The notes: generated by a model from the sequence alone, not told the origin. A stretch of 64,000 nucleotides of DNA from Pseudomonas fortuita (GCF_026898135.2 NZ_CP114035.2:1219501-1283500), one strand, 5' to 3'; shown: positions 1 through 8,361, numbered from the stretch's first letter. Made by a program: numbers and translations.

Positions 1-842
1 TCGCTAGCCTTCCACGGCTGGTCATAGGCTTCGATGACAAAGTAGTTGTAGCCACGGCGGTTGAGGGTATTGACCAAGGTGCGCAGGTAGATGGCCTGGT
101 CGGCCTGGCTGGCATCGGCACCACCGCGCATGCGGCCGTTGCTCGGCCAGCCGACCTCGGACAACAGCAGGGGTTTGCGCGGGAACTGGTGCTTCAGCTC
201 CCGGGCGCGGTCGAGCACGAACTCGACCGAATCCTTCATCGGGACGAATTCCCAGTAGGGCAGGATGTGCGCGGCAATCAGGTCGACGTGCTTGGCGATC
301 TCCGGGTTTTCCTTCCAGATGTGCCATTGTTCACTGGTGGTCACCGGTACCTTGACGGCTGCGCGTACCCGGTCCAGGTATTTGATCAGGTTTTCCGGGG
401 TGACTTCTTCACGGAACAGCGCCTCGTTGCCGACCACTACCCGCACCACGCTGCGCGAGGTGTTGGCCAACTGGATGGCCGTGGCGATTTCGCGCTCGTT
501 GCGTTCCAGGTCCGGGCTGATCCAGATCCCCAGCGTCACCCGCAAGCCAAACTCCTCGGCCAGGCGCGGGATGTCGGCCTGGGTGCCCTCCACGGTATAG
601 ATTCGGATGCTGTCGGTCAGTTTGCTCAACTGCTCCAGGTCCTGGCGCATCTCGTCGTCAGTGGGGTACTGGCCCTTCTGCGGGCTTTCACCCAGGCGGA
701 ACGGCGAATACGAAAAGCCAGAGATCTGTTCTGGCCAGGCAGGGGCGGAGACCGGGCGGTTGATCAGTGCCCAGAACCCGGTGAACAACGCGGCGATGGC
801 CAGCACCACAACCAGGTTCAGGCCGAATTTACGTGAAGACAT
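1..842 (-). CDS. GH17-type beta-glucan enzyme, N-terminal part (gene cut by window edge)
   Basis: The reading frame opens with ATG at 842 and runs off the left edge without a stop, giving 280 codons. Residues 9-27 form one membrane helix, so the rest of the visible part should lie outside the cytoplasm. The visible domain resembles glycoside hydrolase family 17. The motif VVGNEAL places the likely acid/base glutamate at residue 140, and LLLSEVGWPS places the likely nucleophile at residue 229. In pseudomonads such domains are often fused to a family 2 glycosyltransferase, as in NdvB-like cyclic or linear glucan synthases. That second half would lie outside this window, so the fusion is inference. 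It is divergent from tcdA across about 119 bases. Confidence 0.8.
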   Translation of the reverse strand, partial: MSSRKFGLNLVVVLAIAALFTGFWALINRPVSAPAWPEQISGFSYSPFRLGESPQKGQYPTDDEMRQDLEQLSKLTDSIRIYTVEGTQADIPRLAEEFGLRVTLGIWISPDLERNEREIATAIQLANTSRSVVRVVVGNEALFREEVTPENLIKYLDRVRAAVKVPVTTSEQWHIWKENPEIAKHVDLIAAHILPYWEFVPMKDSVEFVLDRARELKHQFPRKPLLLSEVGWPSNGRMRGGADASQADQAIYLRTLVNTLNRRGYNYFVIEAYDQPWKAS

Positions 843-929
843 TGTCGTCCATTTGTGTCGAAGTGATAGGACATTAAAGCAGGGTTAGTAGTCTCTTTCC
901 TAACGATGCAGGCCATGGGCCCGCTGGCA

Positions 930-935
930 TATAAT
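930..935 (+). promoter_or_regulatory. Probable -10 box of the tcdA promoter
   Basis: A perfect TATAAT lies 27 bases before the chosen tcdA start, followed by the GCGCG run often seen after -10 boxes in this genome. No good -35 hexamer is visible 16-18 bases upstream, so the promoter may be weak or rely on another contact. The region 843-961 otherwise holds only the divergent gene starts. Confidence 0.5.
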
Positions 936-961
936 GCGCGCCGGTTTTTTGGGGTATGAAC

Positions 962-1771
962 ATGAGCACAGAAGATCCACGCTTCGCCGGCGTTGCCCGG
1001 CTGTATGGCGACCAGGGGCTGCAGCGCCTGGGGCAGGCCCATGTGGCTGTGGTCGGTATTGGCGGGGTAGGGTCCTGGGTGGCTGAAGCGCTGGCCCGCA
1101 GCGGCGTGGGCGAAATCAGCCTGTTTGACCTGGACGACGTCTGCGTCAGCAACACCAACCGCCAGGCCCATGCCCTGGAAGGCCAGGTGGGGCGGCCCAA
1201 GGTCGACGTCATGGCTGAACGCTTGCGTGCGATCAACCCGGCATGCACGGTGCATGCGGTAGCGGACTTCGTTACCCGTGAAACCATGGCCGAGCATATC
1301 CACGAGCACCTGGACTGTGTGATCGACTGCATCGACAGCGTCATGGCCAAGGCGGCGTTGATTGCCTGGTGCCGGCGGCGAAAGATTGCCATCGTTACCA
1401 CGGGTGGCGCTGGTGGGCAGATCGACCCGACCCAGATCCAGATCGCCGACCTGAACAAGACCTTCAACGACCCACTGGCCTCGCGGGTGCGCTCCACCTT
1501 GCGCCGCGATTACAACTTCTCGCGCAATGTCAGCCGCAACTATGGTGTGCCGTGCGTGTTCTCCAGCGAACAGCTGCGTTATCCCAAGGGTGATGGCAGC
1601 GTTTGCCTGCAAAAAAGCTTTGTGGGGGAGGGGGTAAGGCTGGACTGCTCGGGTGGCTTTGGTGCAGTGATGATGGTGACCGCGACCTTTGGCATGGTGG
1701 CGGCGAGCAAGGCGATCGAGAAATTGGTGGCGGGTGCGCGGCGGCCTTCGGAGCGGATCAAGCCTGAGTAA
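962..1771 (+). CDS. tcdA: tRNA threonylcarbamoyladenosine dehydratase
   Basis: This 269-residue protein belongs to the ThiF/MoeB/E1-like family. The enzyme uses ATP to cyclise t6A at position 37 of tRNA into ct6A. A Rossmann nucleotide-binding loop, GIGGVG, sits at residues 32-37, followed by the FDLDDV and NTNRQ segments typical of TcdA (formerly CsdL/YgdL). ATG at 956 is also in frame, but the GGGG ribosome site at 951-954 fits the ATG at 962 better. The gene converges with csdE-csdA across a REP doublet. In E. coli CsdA and CsdE supply sulfur-transfer partners of this protein, so the neighbourhood supports the call. Confidence 0.95.
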   Translation: MSTEDPRFAGVARLYGDQGLQRLGQAHVAVVGIGGVGSWVAEALARSGVGEISLFDLDDVCVSNTNRQAHALEGQVGRPKVDVMAERLRAINPACTVHAVADFVTRETMAEHIHEHLDCVIDCIDSVMAKAALIAWCRRRKIAIVTTGGAGGQIDPTQIQIADLNKTFNDPLASRVRSTLRRDYNFSRNVSRNYGVPCVFSSEQLRYPKGDGSVCLQKSFVGEGVRLDCSGGFGAVMMVTATFGMVAASKAIEKLVAGARRPSERIKPE

Positions 1772-1792
1772 TCATGCACAGGCCAACTCGCT

Positions 1793-1914
1793 CCTTGTAG
1801 GAGCGGCCTTGTGCCGCGAAAGGGGCGCGTAGCGGCCCCATTTCAGCCTCTCCACGAAGATTGCTGGGGCCGCTGGGCGGCCCTTTCGCGGCACAAGGCC
1901 ACTCCTACAGGGAG
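1793..1914. repeat. REP doublet between tcdA and csdE
   Basis: Two inverted copies of a TGTAGGAGC...TTGTGCCGCGAA palindromic unit face each other (about 1795-1840 and 1867-1912). They sit between the convergent ends of tcdA and csdE. This is the TTGTGCCGCGAA flavour of Pseudomonas REP elements, also seen near 26845 and 46809. Confidence 0.85.
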
Positions 1915-1931
1915 CAGCGTATGCCTTGGAT

Positions 1932-2342
1932 TTAGTGGTTGGACGCCAACTCCGCCATCCGCTGCAACACCGCATGCAACCCATTGCTGCGCGACGGCGA
2001 CAATTGGCGCTCCAGGCCCAGTTGGGTGAACCACCCACGCAGATCAAGGCCGGCCAGCTGTTCACTGGTCAACCCCTGCACCCGCACCAGCAACAACGCC
2101 AGCAGCCCGCGCAACAAGCGTGCATCGCTGCTGGCCTTGAACCGCCACTGCCCATCGACGAGTTCGGCCATCAGCCACACCAGGCTTTCGCAGCCATGCA
2201 CCCGGTTGGCTTCGGTCTTGTCAGTCTCGGCCAGCGGCTCCAGGCGGTCGCCCCACTGCATCAGCAGCCGGGCGCGCTGTTCCCAGCCCTTGCCCTGTTC
2301 AAACGCTTCCAGCGCCTGGCGCGCCTGTTCCGGCATGCTCAT
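1932..2342 (-). CDS. csdE: SufE-family sulfur acceptor CsdE
   Basis: A 136-residue SufE/CsdE-family protein that takes persulfide sulfur from its partner desulfurase. The acceptor cysteine is residue 51 in the motif VHGCESLVW, in the conserved position for the family. Its ATG overlaps the csdA stop by four bases, so the pair is translationally coupled. With csdA upstream and tcdA converging on it, this is the CSD system rather than the SUF system. No other suf genes are present here. Confidence 0.93.
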   Translation of the reverse strand: MSMPEQARQALEAFEQGKGWEQRARLLMQWGDRLEPLAETDKTEANRVHGCESLVWLMAELVDGQWRFKASSDARLLRGLLALLLVRVQGLTSEQLAGLDLRGWFTQLGLERQLSPSRSNGLHAVLQRMAELASNH

Positions 2343-3544
2343 CGCAGCAACTCCAGGCCCTGATCAAGCGCAGCGAAGAAGCGCTGCAAGTCGTCGCTGT
2401 CGTTGTACAAGCCCAGCGATACACGGATTGCGCCCTCCAGCCCCAGCCCTTGCAAGAGCGGCATGGCGCAGTGGTGTCCGGCACGCACGGCTATCCCTTG
2501 CTCGGTGAGCAGGTGGGCGATATCTGCGTTGTGCACGCCCTCGATGACGAAGCTGGCCAGCGCCGTCTGCGGTGCCCCCAATACCCGCACGCCCTCACGG
2601 TCAGCCAGGCCGCGCAGCAGGCGCTGGTGCAGGCTGGTTTCGTGGGCTTCGACAGCCGGGACGTCGAGGCTGGCCAAATAATCCAGGGTCGCCCCCAGGC
2701 CTATCACCCCGGCGATTGGCGGCGTACCCGCCTCGAACCCCAGCGGTGCAGGGCGAAAGCTGGCGCTCTGGTACTCGGCCAGTTGCACCATCTCGCCACC
2801 GAACTGCCAATGGCGCAGCAGCTCCAGCGCCCGAGTGTGGCCGTACAGCACGCCAACCCCATCCGGGCCGTACAACTTGTGGCTGGAGAACACATAGAAG
2901 TCGCAGCCCAGTTGCTGCACATCGTGGCGACCATGCACCACGCCCTGGGCACCGTCGACCACGGTCAGCGCGCCTTGTGCGCGGGCATGGGAAAGCAGGG
3001 CCGGCAGCGGTTGCCAGGTACCCAGTACGTTGGACAGCTGGCTGACGGCGAGCACCCGGGTGCGCGGGCCTATCAGTTGCAGTGCCTGGTTCAGGTCGAT
3101 GCGGCCAAAGGCATCCAGCGGCAGTATCACCAGGCGCAGGTTGCGCCGGCGTGCCAGCTGTTGCCAGGGCAGCAGGTTGGCATGGTGCTCCAGCGCGCTG
3201 ATGGCAATTTCGTCACCGGCTTCGAAGCGGTGCTCAAGGCCGTAGGCCAGCAGGTTCAAGGCCGAGGTGGCACCGTGGGTGAACACGATCTGCCGTGAGT
3301 CCGCAGCATTCAACCAGGCGGCGACCTTGTCTCGGCTGGTTTCGAAAGCCTGGGTCGCCAGTGCACCGGGCAGGTGCTGGGCACGGTGTACGTTGGCCGC
3401 GCCATGGCTGTAGTAATGGCTCAAGGCATCGATCAGGGCTTGCGGCTTTTGGGTGGTAGCGGCGCTGTCCAGGTAGGTCTGGTGCTGCCGTTGCAGGGCG
3501 GCGATGGCGGGGAAGTCGGCACGCCAGGGGGAGGGCTGGAACAT
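2339..3544 (-). CDS. csdA: Cysteine desulfurase CsdA
   Basis: A 401-residue class V aminotransferase-fold enzyme that converts L-cysteine to L-alanine and an enzyme-bound persulfide. The PLP lysine is in SSHKLYG (about residue 223) and the persulfide cysteine is in RAGHHCAMP (about residue 359). The short active-site loop around that cysteine fits the group II (SufS/CsdA) type rather than IscS. An in-frame GTG two codons upstream (3550) is an alternative start; ATG was preferred because neither start has a clear ribosome site. The downstream csdE overlaps by four bases. Confidence 0.93.
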   Translation of the reverse strand: MFQPSPWRADFPAIAALQRQHQTYLDSAATTQKPQALIDALSHYYSHGAANVHRAQHLPGALATQAFETSRDKVAAWLNAADSRQIVFTHGATSALNLLAYGLEHRFEAGDEIAISALEHHANLLPWQQLARRRNLRLVILPLDAFGRIDLNQALQLIGPRTRVLAVSQLSNVLGTWQPLPALLSHARAQGALTVVDGAQGVVHGRHDVQQLGCDFYVFSSHKLYGPDGVGVLYGHTRALELLRHWQFGGEMVQLAEYQSASFRPAPLGFEAGTPPIAGVIGLGATLDYLASLDVPAVEAHETSLHQRLLRGLADREGVRVLGAPQTALASFVIEGVHNADIAHLLTEQGIAVRAGHHCAMPLLQGLGLEGAIRVSLGLYNDSDDLQRFFAALDQGLELLR

Positions 3545-3566
3545 GTTCACGGGGCCTGGAATGAAA

Positions 3567-3595
3567 ATCGGGTCTGGCGTGGTGCCAGACCCGAT
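3567..3595 (-). terminator. dapD terminator
   Basis: A perfect 12-base stem (ATCGGGTCTGGC at 3567-3578 with its complement at 3584-3595) around a 5-base loop lies 26 bases past the dapD stop. On the minus strand it is followed by TTTTC, as expected for a Rho-independent terminator. Confidence 0.8.
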
Positions 3596-3621
3596 CTTAA
3601 CATTTCAAACGCCAAGCATGC

Positions 3622-4656
3622 TCAGTTGTGAGCGTGCAGCGCCTCGTTCAGCTCGATAGCCGACTTGTGGGTCTTGCATTCTACCGCGCCATTCAGCGAG
3701 TTGCGGCGGAACAGCAGGTCGGTCTGGCCGGCCAGGTCGCGGGCCTTGACCACCTTGACCAGCTCGTTGTTCTCGTCCAGCAGGTTCACCTTGGTGCCAG
3801 CGGTGATGTACAGGCCGGCTTCAACGGTGTTGCGGTCGCCCAGCGGAATGCCGATACCAGCGTTGGCGCCGATCAGGCAGCCTTCGCCCACCTTGATGAC
3901 GATGTTGCCGCCACCGGACAGGGTACCCATGGTCGAGCAACCGCCGCCCAGGTCGGAACCTTTGCCAACGAATACGCCGGCGGACACGCGGCCTTCGATC
4001 ATGCCCGGGCCTTCGGTGCCCGCGTTAAAGTTGACGAAGCCTTCGTGCATGATGGTGGTGCCTTCGCCGATGTAGGCGCCCAGGCGCACACGGGCGGTAT
4101 CGGCGATGCGCACGCCGGCCGGGACCACGTAGTCGGTCATCTTCGGGAACTTGTCCACCGAGAACACTTCCAGCAGCTCGCCCTTCAGGCGCGCTTCCAG
4201 TTGCAGCTCGGCCAGTTCGGCCAGGTCGACCGCGCCCTGGTTGGTCCAGGCTACGTTCGGCAGCAGCGGGAAGATGCCAGCCAGGCTCAGGCCGTGTGGC
4301 TTGACCAGGCGGTGCGACAACAGGTGCAGCTTGAGGTAGGCCTCTGGGGTGGAGGTCAGGGCAGCGTCTTCGGCCAGCAGGGTAGCGACCAGCGGCTTGT
4401 GGCTTTCGGCCAGGCGGGTCAGCAGGGCGGCCTGGGTCGCATCCACGCCTTTCAGGGCTTCGGCCAATTTCAAGGCCTGGCCGTTGCTGAAGGCGATGGC
4501 CTGGTTGCCACCTTCGTAACCGAGAACAGGGGCTACAGCGGCAACCAGCTCGGCGCTCGGGTTGAGCAGCGGTTGCGCGTAGAACACTTCCAGCCAGGCG
4601 CCCTGGCGGTTCTGGGAGCCGACACCGAAGGCCAGGCTGAACAGGGTATTGGACAT
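3622..4656 (-). CDS. dapD: 2,3,4,5-tetrahydropyridine-2,6-dicarboxylate N-succinyltransferase
   Basis: This 344-residue enzyme succinylates tetrahydrodipicolinate from succinyl-CoA in the succinylase branch of lysine and diaminopimelate synthesis. The C-terminal half shows the glycine- and valine-rich hexapeptide repeats of a left-handed beta helix (for example GAYIGEGTTIMHEGFVN and GSDLGGGCSTMGTL). The length fits the longer Pseudomonas/actinobacterial DapD type rather than the 274-residue E. coli type. A candidate SD (GAGGTAA) precedes the ATG at 4656. The ArsC-like gene ends 31 bases upstream on the same strand, and dapC, the next step but one in the pathway, lies 2.5 kb away. Confidence 0.95.
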   Translation of the reverse strand: MSNTLFSLAFGVGSQNRQGAWLEVFYAQPLLNPSAELVAAVAPVLGYEGGNQAIAFSNGQALKLAEALKGVDATQAALLTRLAESHKPLVATLLAEDAALTSTPEAYLKLHLLSHRLVKPHGLSLAGIFPLLPNVAWTNQGAVDLAELAELQLEARLKGELLEVFSVDKFPKMTDYVVPAGVRIADTARVRLGAYIGEGTTIMHEGFVNFNAGTEGPGMIEGRVSAGVFVGKGSDLGGGCSTMGTLSGGGNIVIKVGEGCLIGANAGIGIPLGDRNTVEAGLYITAGTKVNLLDENNELVKVVKARDLAGQTDLLFRRNSLNGAVECKTHKSAIELNEALHAHN

Positions 4657-4687
4657 GTGATTACCTCGTGCGAAATAGGGTGGGGGC

Positions 4688-5035
4688 TCAGGCCAGGGCA
4701 GCGGCGTACAGGTCCGGCTTGAAGCCGACCAGGGTGCGCGCGCCAAGGTCCAGCACCGGGCGTTTGATCATCGACGGCTGGGCCAGCATCAGCTCGACGG
4801 CCTTGGCCTGGTCGAGGTCTGCCTTGCTGGCGTCGTCCAGCTTGCGGAAGGTGGTGCCGGCACGGTTGAGGATGACTTCCCAGCCGTGTTCGTCGCACCA
4901 GCGGTTCAGGCGGTCGCGGTCGATGCCTTGGGTCTTGTAATCGTGAAATTCGTAGGCGATGGCTTTGTCTTCGAGCCAGGTACGCGCTTTTTTCATGGTG
5001 TCACAGGCTTTGATGCCGTAGAGCGTGTAGGTCAT
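4688..5035 (-). CDS. ArsC/Spx-family reductase-like protein (YffB type)
   Basis: A 115-residue thioredoxin-fold protein of the ArsC/Spx family. The single redox cysteine is residue 11 in GIKACDTMKKA, and the C-terminal RPVLDLG and VGFKPDLY segments match the YffB subgroup. True arsenate reductase activity is doubtful, because YffB-type proteins lack the known arsenic operon context. An in-frame ATG at 5044 is an alternative start. It is probably cotranscribed with dapD 31 bases downstream, a pairing seen repeatedly in proteobacteria as I recall, though the functional link is unknown. Confidence 0.88.
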   Translation of the reverse strand: MTYTLYGIKACDTMKKARTWLEDKAIAYEFHDYKTQGIDRDRLNRWCDEHGWEVILNRAGTTFRKLDDASKADLDQAKAVELMLAQPSMIKRPVLDLGARTLVGFKPDLYAAALA

Positions 5036-5135
5036 TGTGTACATTGGGGTTACAAGTCGCCCCAATCTCTCCGTCTTTCGATGTCAGTCGCGGGATTATG
5101 CGGGAACGAAACAGTGAGCGCCACGGGTGTACTTG

Positions 5136-5213
5136 CCTTGAGCCTTGCAGCGCCCATGAGATCCAGCGCCGCGCGGGCGGCGCTCGATCTCATGGGCGCT
5201 GCAAGAATCAAGG
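5136..5213. repeat. Large imperfect hairpin, second palindromic family
   Basis: CTTGCAGCGCCCATGAGATC followed by C and AGCGCCGC (5144-5172) pairs with 5177-5205 with a single mismatch, giving a stem of about 29 bases around a 4-base loop. Flanking CCTTGAG and ATCAAGG extend it. It occupies the 333-base gene-free stretch 5036-5368 between the divergent ArsC-like and antiporter genes. The GAGATC-AGCGCCGC core recurs at 53813. Nothing else was recognised in this gap. Confidence 0.8.
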
Positions 5214-5368
5214 CCTGCACCTTCTGAAGTATCATCATGTTACATATTCCGCCGTCACCTGCGACTATCGTGCAGCGGCCCCGAACCGTCGGTCGCCGCT
5301 AACATATTGTTTCAATGGCGATGGTTCGCCTTGCTACCGTTTCTGGTTCACAAAGGAAGCTTTCCCGG

Positions 5369-7015
5369 ATGCAGTCCGCCTACACCGTCCTCATCCTGCT
5401 GACGCTGGTCAGCCTGTCGAAGCTGGTCGGCCGCATGATCCCGCTGCCCTTGCCGCTGGTGCAGATCGCTGCCGGTGCCTTGCTGGCCCTGCCGACACTG
5501 GGGCTGCATGTGGCCCTGGACCCCGAGTTGTTCCTGTTCCTGTTCTTGCCGCCCCTGCTCTTTGCCGACGGTTGGCGCATCCCCAAGCGTGAGTTGTGGC
5601 GCATTCGCGGGCCAGTGGTGGCGCTGGCCGTAGGGTTGGTGCTGTTCACTGTGGTCGGGGCCGGCTATTTCATTCACTGGCTGCTGCCGAGCATCCCCCT
5701 GCCGGTGGCTTTCGCCTTGGCGGCGGTGCTGTCGCCGACCGATGCCGTGGCGGTTTCGGCCATCGCCCAGGACCGCCTGCCCACCCCGCTGATGCACATG
5801 CTGCAGGGGGAGGCCCTGATGAACGATGCATCGGGCCTGGTGACCTTCAAGTTCGCCCTGGCGGCGGCGATCACCGGGGTGTTTTCGCTGGCCGATGCCA
5901 GCTTCAGCTTTGTGCTGGTCGCGCTTGGCGGTCTGGCGGTGGGGGTGGGCCTGAGCTGGCTAGTCGGCCGCCTGCGCGCCTGGATGATCGCCCGCGGCTG
6001 GGACGACCCGGCCACCCACGTGGTGTTCATGCTGCTGCTGCCGTTCGCGGCCTACGTGCTGGCCGAGCGCCTAGGCGTTTCGGGCATCCTTTCGGCGGTA
6101 GCGGCCGGCATGATGCAAAGCTGGCTCGACCTGCTGCCACGCCAGACCAGCACCCGCCTGCTTAACCGGAGCGTCTGGTCGTTGCTGGAGTTCGCCTTCA
6201 ATGGCCTGATCTTCCTGCTGTTGGGCCTGCAGTTGCCAGACATCATCAAGGCGGTGGTCAGCCACGAAGCCACCGTGTGGCCGACCCTGGCCTACCGCTG
6301 CCTGGACGTGGTGGCGATCTTTGCTGCACTGATCCTGCTGCGGTTCATCTGGGTGCAGAGCATCTGGCGGTCGATCGGCGTGGTGCGCCGCTGGCGCGGC
6401 AAACCGGCGCTGGTGCTGATGCCTACGGCGCGCTCCTGCTGGCTGCTGACCTTGGGCGGTGTGCGCGGGGCGGTGACCCTGGCGGGTGTGATGTCGGTGC
6501 CGTTGCTGATGGGGGCGGGCAAGGCCTTCCCTGAGCGTGATTTGCTGATTTTCATTGCCGCCGGGGTGATCCTGCTGTCGTTGATCAGCGCCTGCATCGC
6601 GCTGCCGATATTGCTGCGCGGGGTGACCAAGAGCCCGGACGAACGCTTGCACCAAGAGGTGCAGGAAGCCTGGCGGCGCACGGCCGAGGCAGCGATTCAT
6701 GCCCTGGAAGCAGAGGAGGTGATCGACGCCAATGCCCCGCAAGATGCTGCGCAGGCGACCCTGGCGACCGAGCTGAAGGCACGGTTGATGGCTGAGTATC
6801 GGGATGAACTGGACAGCTACAACGACAGTGCCGAGGCCAAGGCCCTGGCCGAACAGATGGACTTGCTGGAGCGGCGTTTGCGCTTGCGTGCGCTGAGGGC
6901 GCAGCGGCTGGAGCTGTATAACCTGCATCGCCAGCACCAGGTGGGCGATGAGGTGGTGCGGCAGGTGCTTGGGGAGCTGGATATGAGTGAGGCCAACCTG
7001 GGGCAGGTCAAGTAG
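5369..7015 (+). CDS. Na+/H+ antiporter, CPA1 (NhaP-like) family
   Basis: A 548-residue inner-membrane cation:proton antiporter. About 12 hydrophobic segments cover residues 1-420. Family ion-binding features are visible as SPTDAV (Asp125) and the MNDASG segment (Asn152-Asp153). A charged cytoplasmic tail of about 120 residues, rich in Glu, Arg and Leu and probably helical, follows. The ATG at 5369 has AAGGAAG ten bases upstream. An upstream in-frame ATG at 5315 would add an improbable 18-residue leader. The substrate ion cannot be told from sequence. The gene converges with dapC across a REP doublet. Confidence 0.9.
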   Translation: MQSAYTVLILLTLVSLSKLVGRMIPLPLPLVQIAAGALLALPTLGLHVALDPELFLFLFLPPLLFADGWRIPKRELWRIRGPVVALAVGLVLFTVVGAGYFIHWLLPSIPLPVAFALAAVLSPTDAVAVSAIAQDRLPTPLMHMLQGEALMNDASGLVTFKFALAAAITGVFSLADASFSFVLVALGGLAVGVGLSWLVGRLRAWMIARGWDDPATHVVFMLLLPFAAYVLAERLGVSGILSAVAAGMMQSWLDLLPRQTSTRLLNRSVWSLLEFAFNGLIFLLLGLQLPDIIKAVVSHEATVWPTLAYRCLDVVAIFAALILLRFIWVQSIWRSIGVVRRWRGKPALVLMPTARSCWLLTLGGVRGAVTLAGVMSVPLLMGAGKAFPERDLLIFIAAGVILLSLISACIALPILLRGVTKSPDERLHQEVQEAWRRTAEAAIHALEAEEVIDANAPQDAAQATLATELKARLMAEYRDELDSYNDSAEAKALAEQMDLLERRLRLRALRAQRLELYNLHRQHQVGDEVVRQVLGELDMSEANLGQVK

Positions 7016-7027
7016 ATCTCCTTGTTG

Positions 7028-7111
7028 CCATTCGCGGGACAAGCCCGCTCCCACAGGTCCTCCATTTGAGGTTGCTGGAGGCCTGTGGGCGCGGGCTTGT
7101 CCCGCGAATGG
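7028..7111. repeat. REP doublet between antiporter gene and dapC
   Basis: A perfect 21-base inverted repeat (7028-7048 and 7091-7111, CCATTCGCGGGACAAGCCCGC) brackets a second nested pair, CCACAGG/CCTGTGG. This is the GCGGG(A/G)CAAGCCCGCTCCCACAGG flavour, also found at 60133 and 63251. It lies between two convergent stop codons and may end transcription from both sides. Confidence 0.88.
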
Positions 7112-7134
7112 GGCGCACAGCGCCCCCAGCTCAA

Positions 7135-8331
7135 TTAGCGGTTTTGCAGGAAGGCACGAATCCGCTCTGCCGCCTCGATGCACTCGGCCAGCGGTGCAAC
7201 CAGCGCCATGCGTACGCGCCCGGCGCCTGGGTTCACACCCTCCACTTCACGCGACAGGTACGAGCCTGGTACCACGGTCACATGCTGGGCTTCGAACAGG
7301 TCGCGGGTGAATTCGGCATCGCAGCCCGGCACCTTGGCCCACAGGTAGAAGCTGCCATCCGGGCGCTGCACGTCCAGCACCGGCTGCAGGATGTCCAGCA
7401 CGGCATCGTATTTGGCGCGGTACTGGTCGCGGTTCTCGCGCACATGCGCCTCGTCCTGCCACGCGGCAATGCTGGCCAGCTGGGTTTGCACCGGCATGGC
7501 ACAGCCGTGGTAGGTGCGGTACAGCAGGAACGGCTTGATGATCTTGGCGTCGCCAGCCACAAAGCCCGAACGCAGGCCCGGCAGGTTGGAGCGCTTGGAC
7601 AGGCTATGGAACACCACGCAGCGGGCAAAATCACTACGGCCAAGCTCGGCGCAGGCGGTCAGCAGGCCCGGTGGTGGCGCATCTTCGTCGAAGTACAGCT
7701 CGCTGTAGCACTCGTCGGCGGCGATCACGAAGTCGTGTTCGTCAGCCAGGGCAATCAGCTTTTTCAGGGTGTCCATCGGCACCAATGCACCGGTGGGGTT
7801 GCCCGGCGAGCACAGGAACAGGATCTGGCAGCGCTTCCACACGTCCGCCGTTACGGCATCGAAATCGGGGTTGAAACCGTTGCTTTCCAAGCAGGGCAGG
7901 TAGTGCGGTGTAGCCCCGGCCAGCAGTGCTGCGCCTTCGTAGATCTGGTAGAACGGGTTTGGGCTGATTACCAGGCCGTCATCTGCACGGTTGACCACCG
8001 CCTGGGTGAAGGCAAACAGCGCTTCACGGGTGCCATTGACCGGCAGGATGTGCTGCTCGGCATCCAGCCAGCCGGCCGGCACGCCAAAACGCTGCTCGCA
8101 CCACTGGCCGATGGCCTGGCGCAGGGCCGGCACGCCGATGGTGCTGGGGTACACCGCCAGCTTGTCGAGGTTGTCGGCCATGGCCTGGGCCACGAACGCC
8201 GGCGATTCGTGCTTCGGCTCACCGATCGACAGGGCGATGGCGCGTTTGTCCGCCGCAGGCTTCACGCTACCCAGCAGGGCGCGGAGCTTTTCGAACGGGT
8301 AGGGCTGAAGCTGGGTCAAGGCATGGTTCAT
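7135..8331 (-). CDS. dapC: Succinyldiaminopimelate transaminase
   Basis: A 398-residue fold-type I aminotransferase that forms N-succinyl-LL-2,6-diaminopimelate from its keto precursor, using glutamate. The PLP lysine is residue 246 in SLSKRSNLPGLRSGF, and SPGNPTG at 175-181 and the DECYSE segment near 206 are the usual cofactor contacts. The position beside glnD and map matches the conserved dapC-glnD-map order of Pseudomonas. It works in the same succinylase pathway as dapD at 3622. The glnD stop is 30 bases upstream, so cotranscription with glnD is likely. Confidence 0.93.
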   Translation of the reverse strand: MNHALTQLQPYPFEKLRALLGSVKPAADKRAIALSIGEPKHESPAFVAQAMADNLDKLAVYPSTIGVPALRQAIGQWCEQRFGVPAGWLDAEQHILPVNGTREALFAFTQAVVNRADDGLVISPNPFYQIYEGAALLAGATPHYLPCLESNGFNPDFDAVTADVWKRCQILFLCSPGNPTGALVPMDTLKKLIALADEHDFVIAADECYSELYFDEDAPPPGLLTACAELGRSDFARCVVFHSLSKRSNLPGLRSGFVAGDAKIIKPFLLYRTYHGCAMPVQTQLASIAAWQDEAHVRENRDQYRAKYDAVLDILQPVLDVQRPDGSFYLWAKVPGCDAEFTRDLFEAQHVTVVPGSYLSREVEGVNPGAGRVRMALVAPLAECIEAAERIRAFLQNR

Positions 8332-8361
8332 CGGCGCAAGGTCTCGTCAATCGTCTAATCG

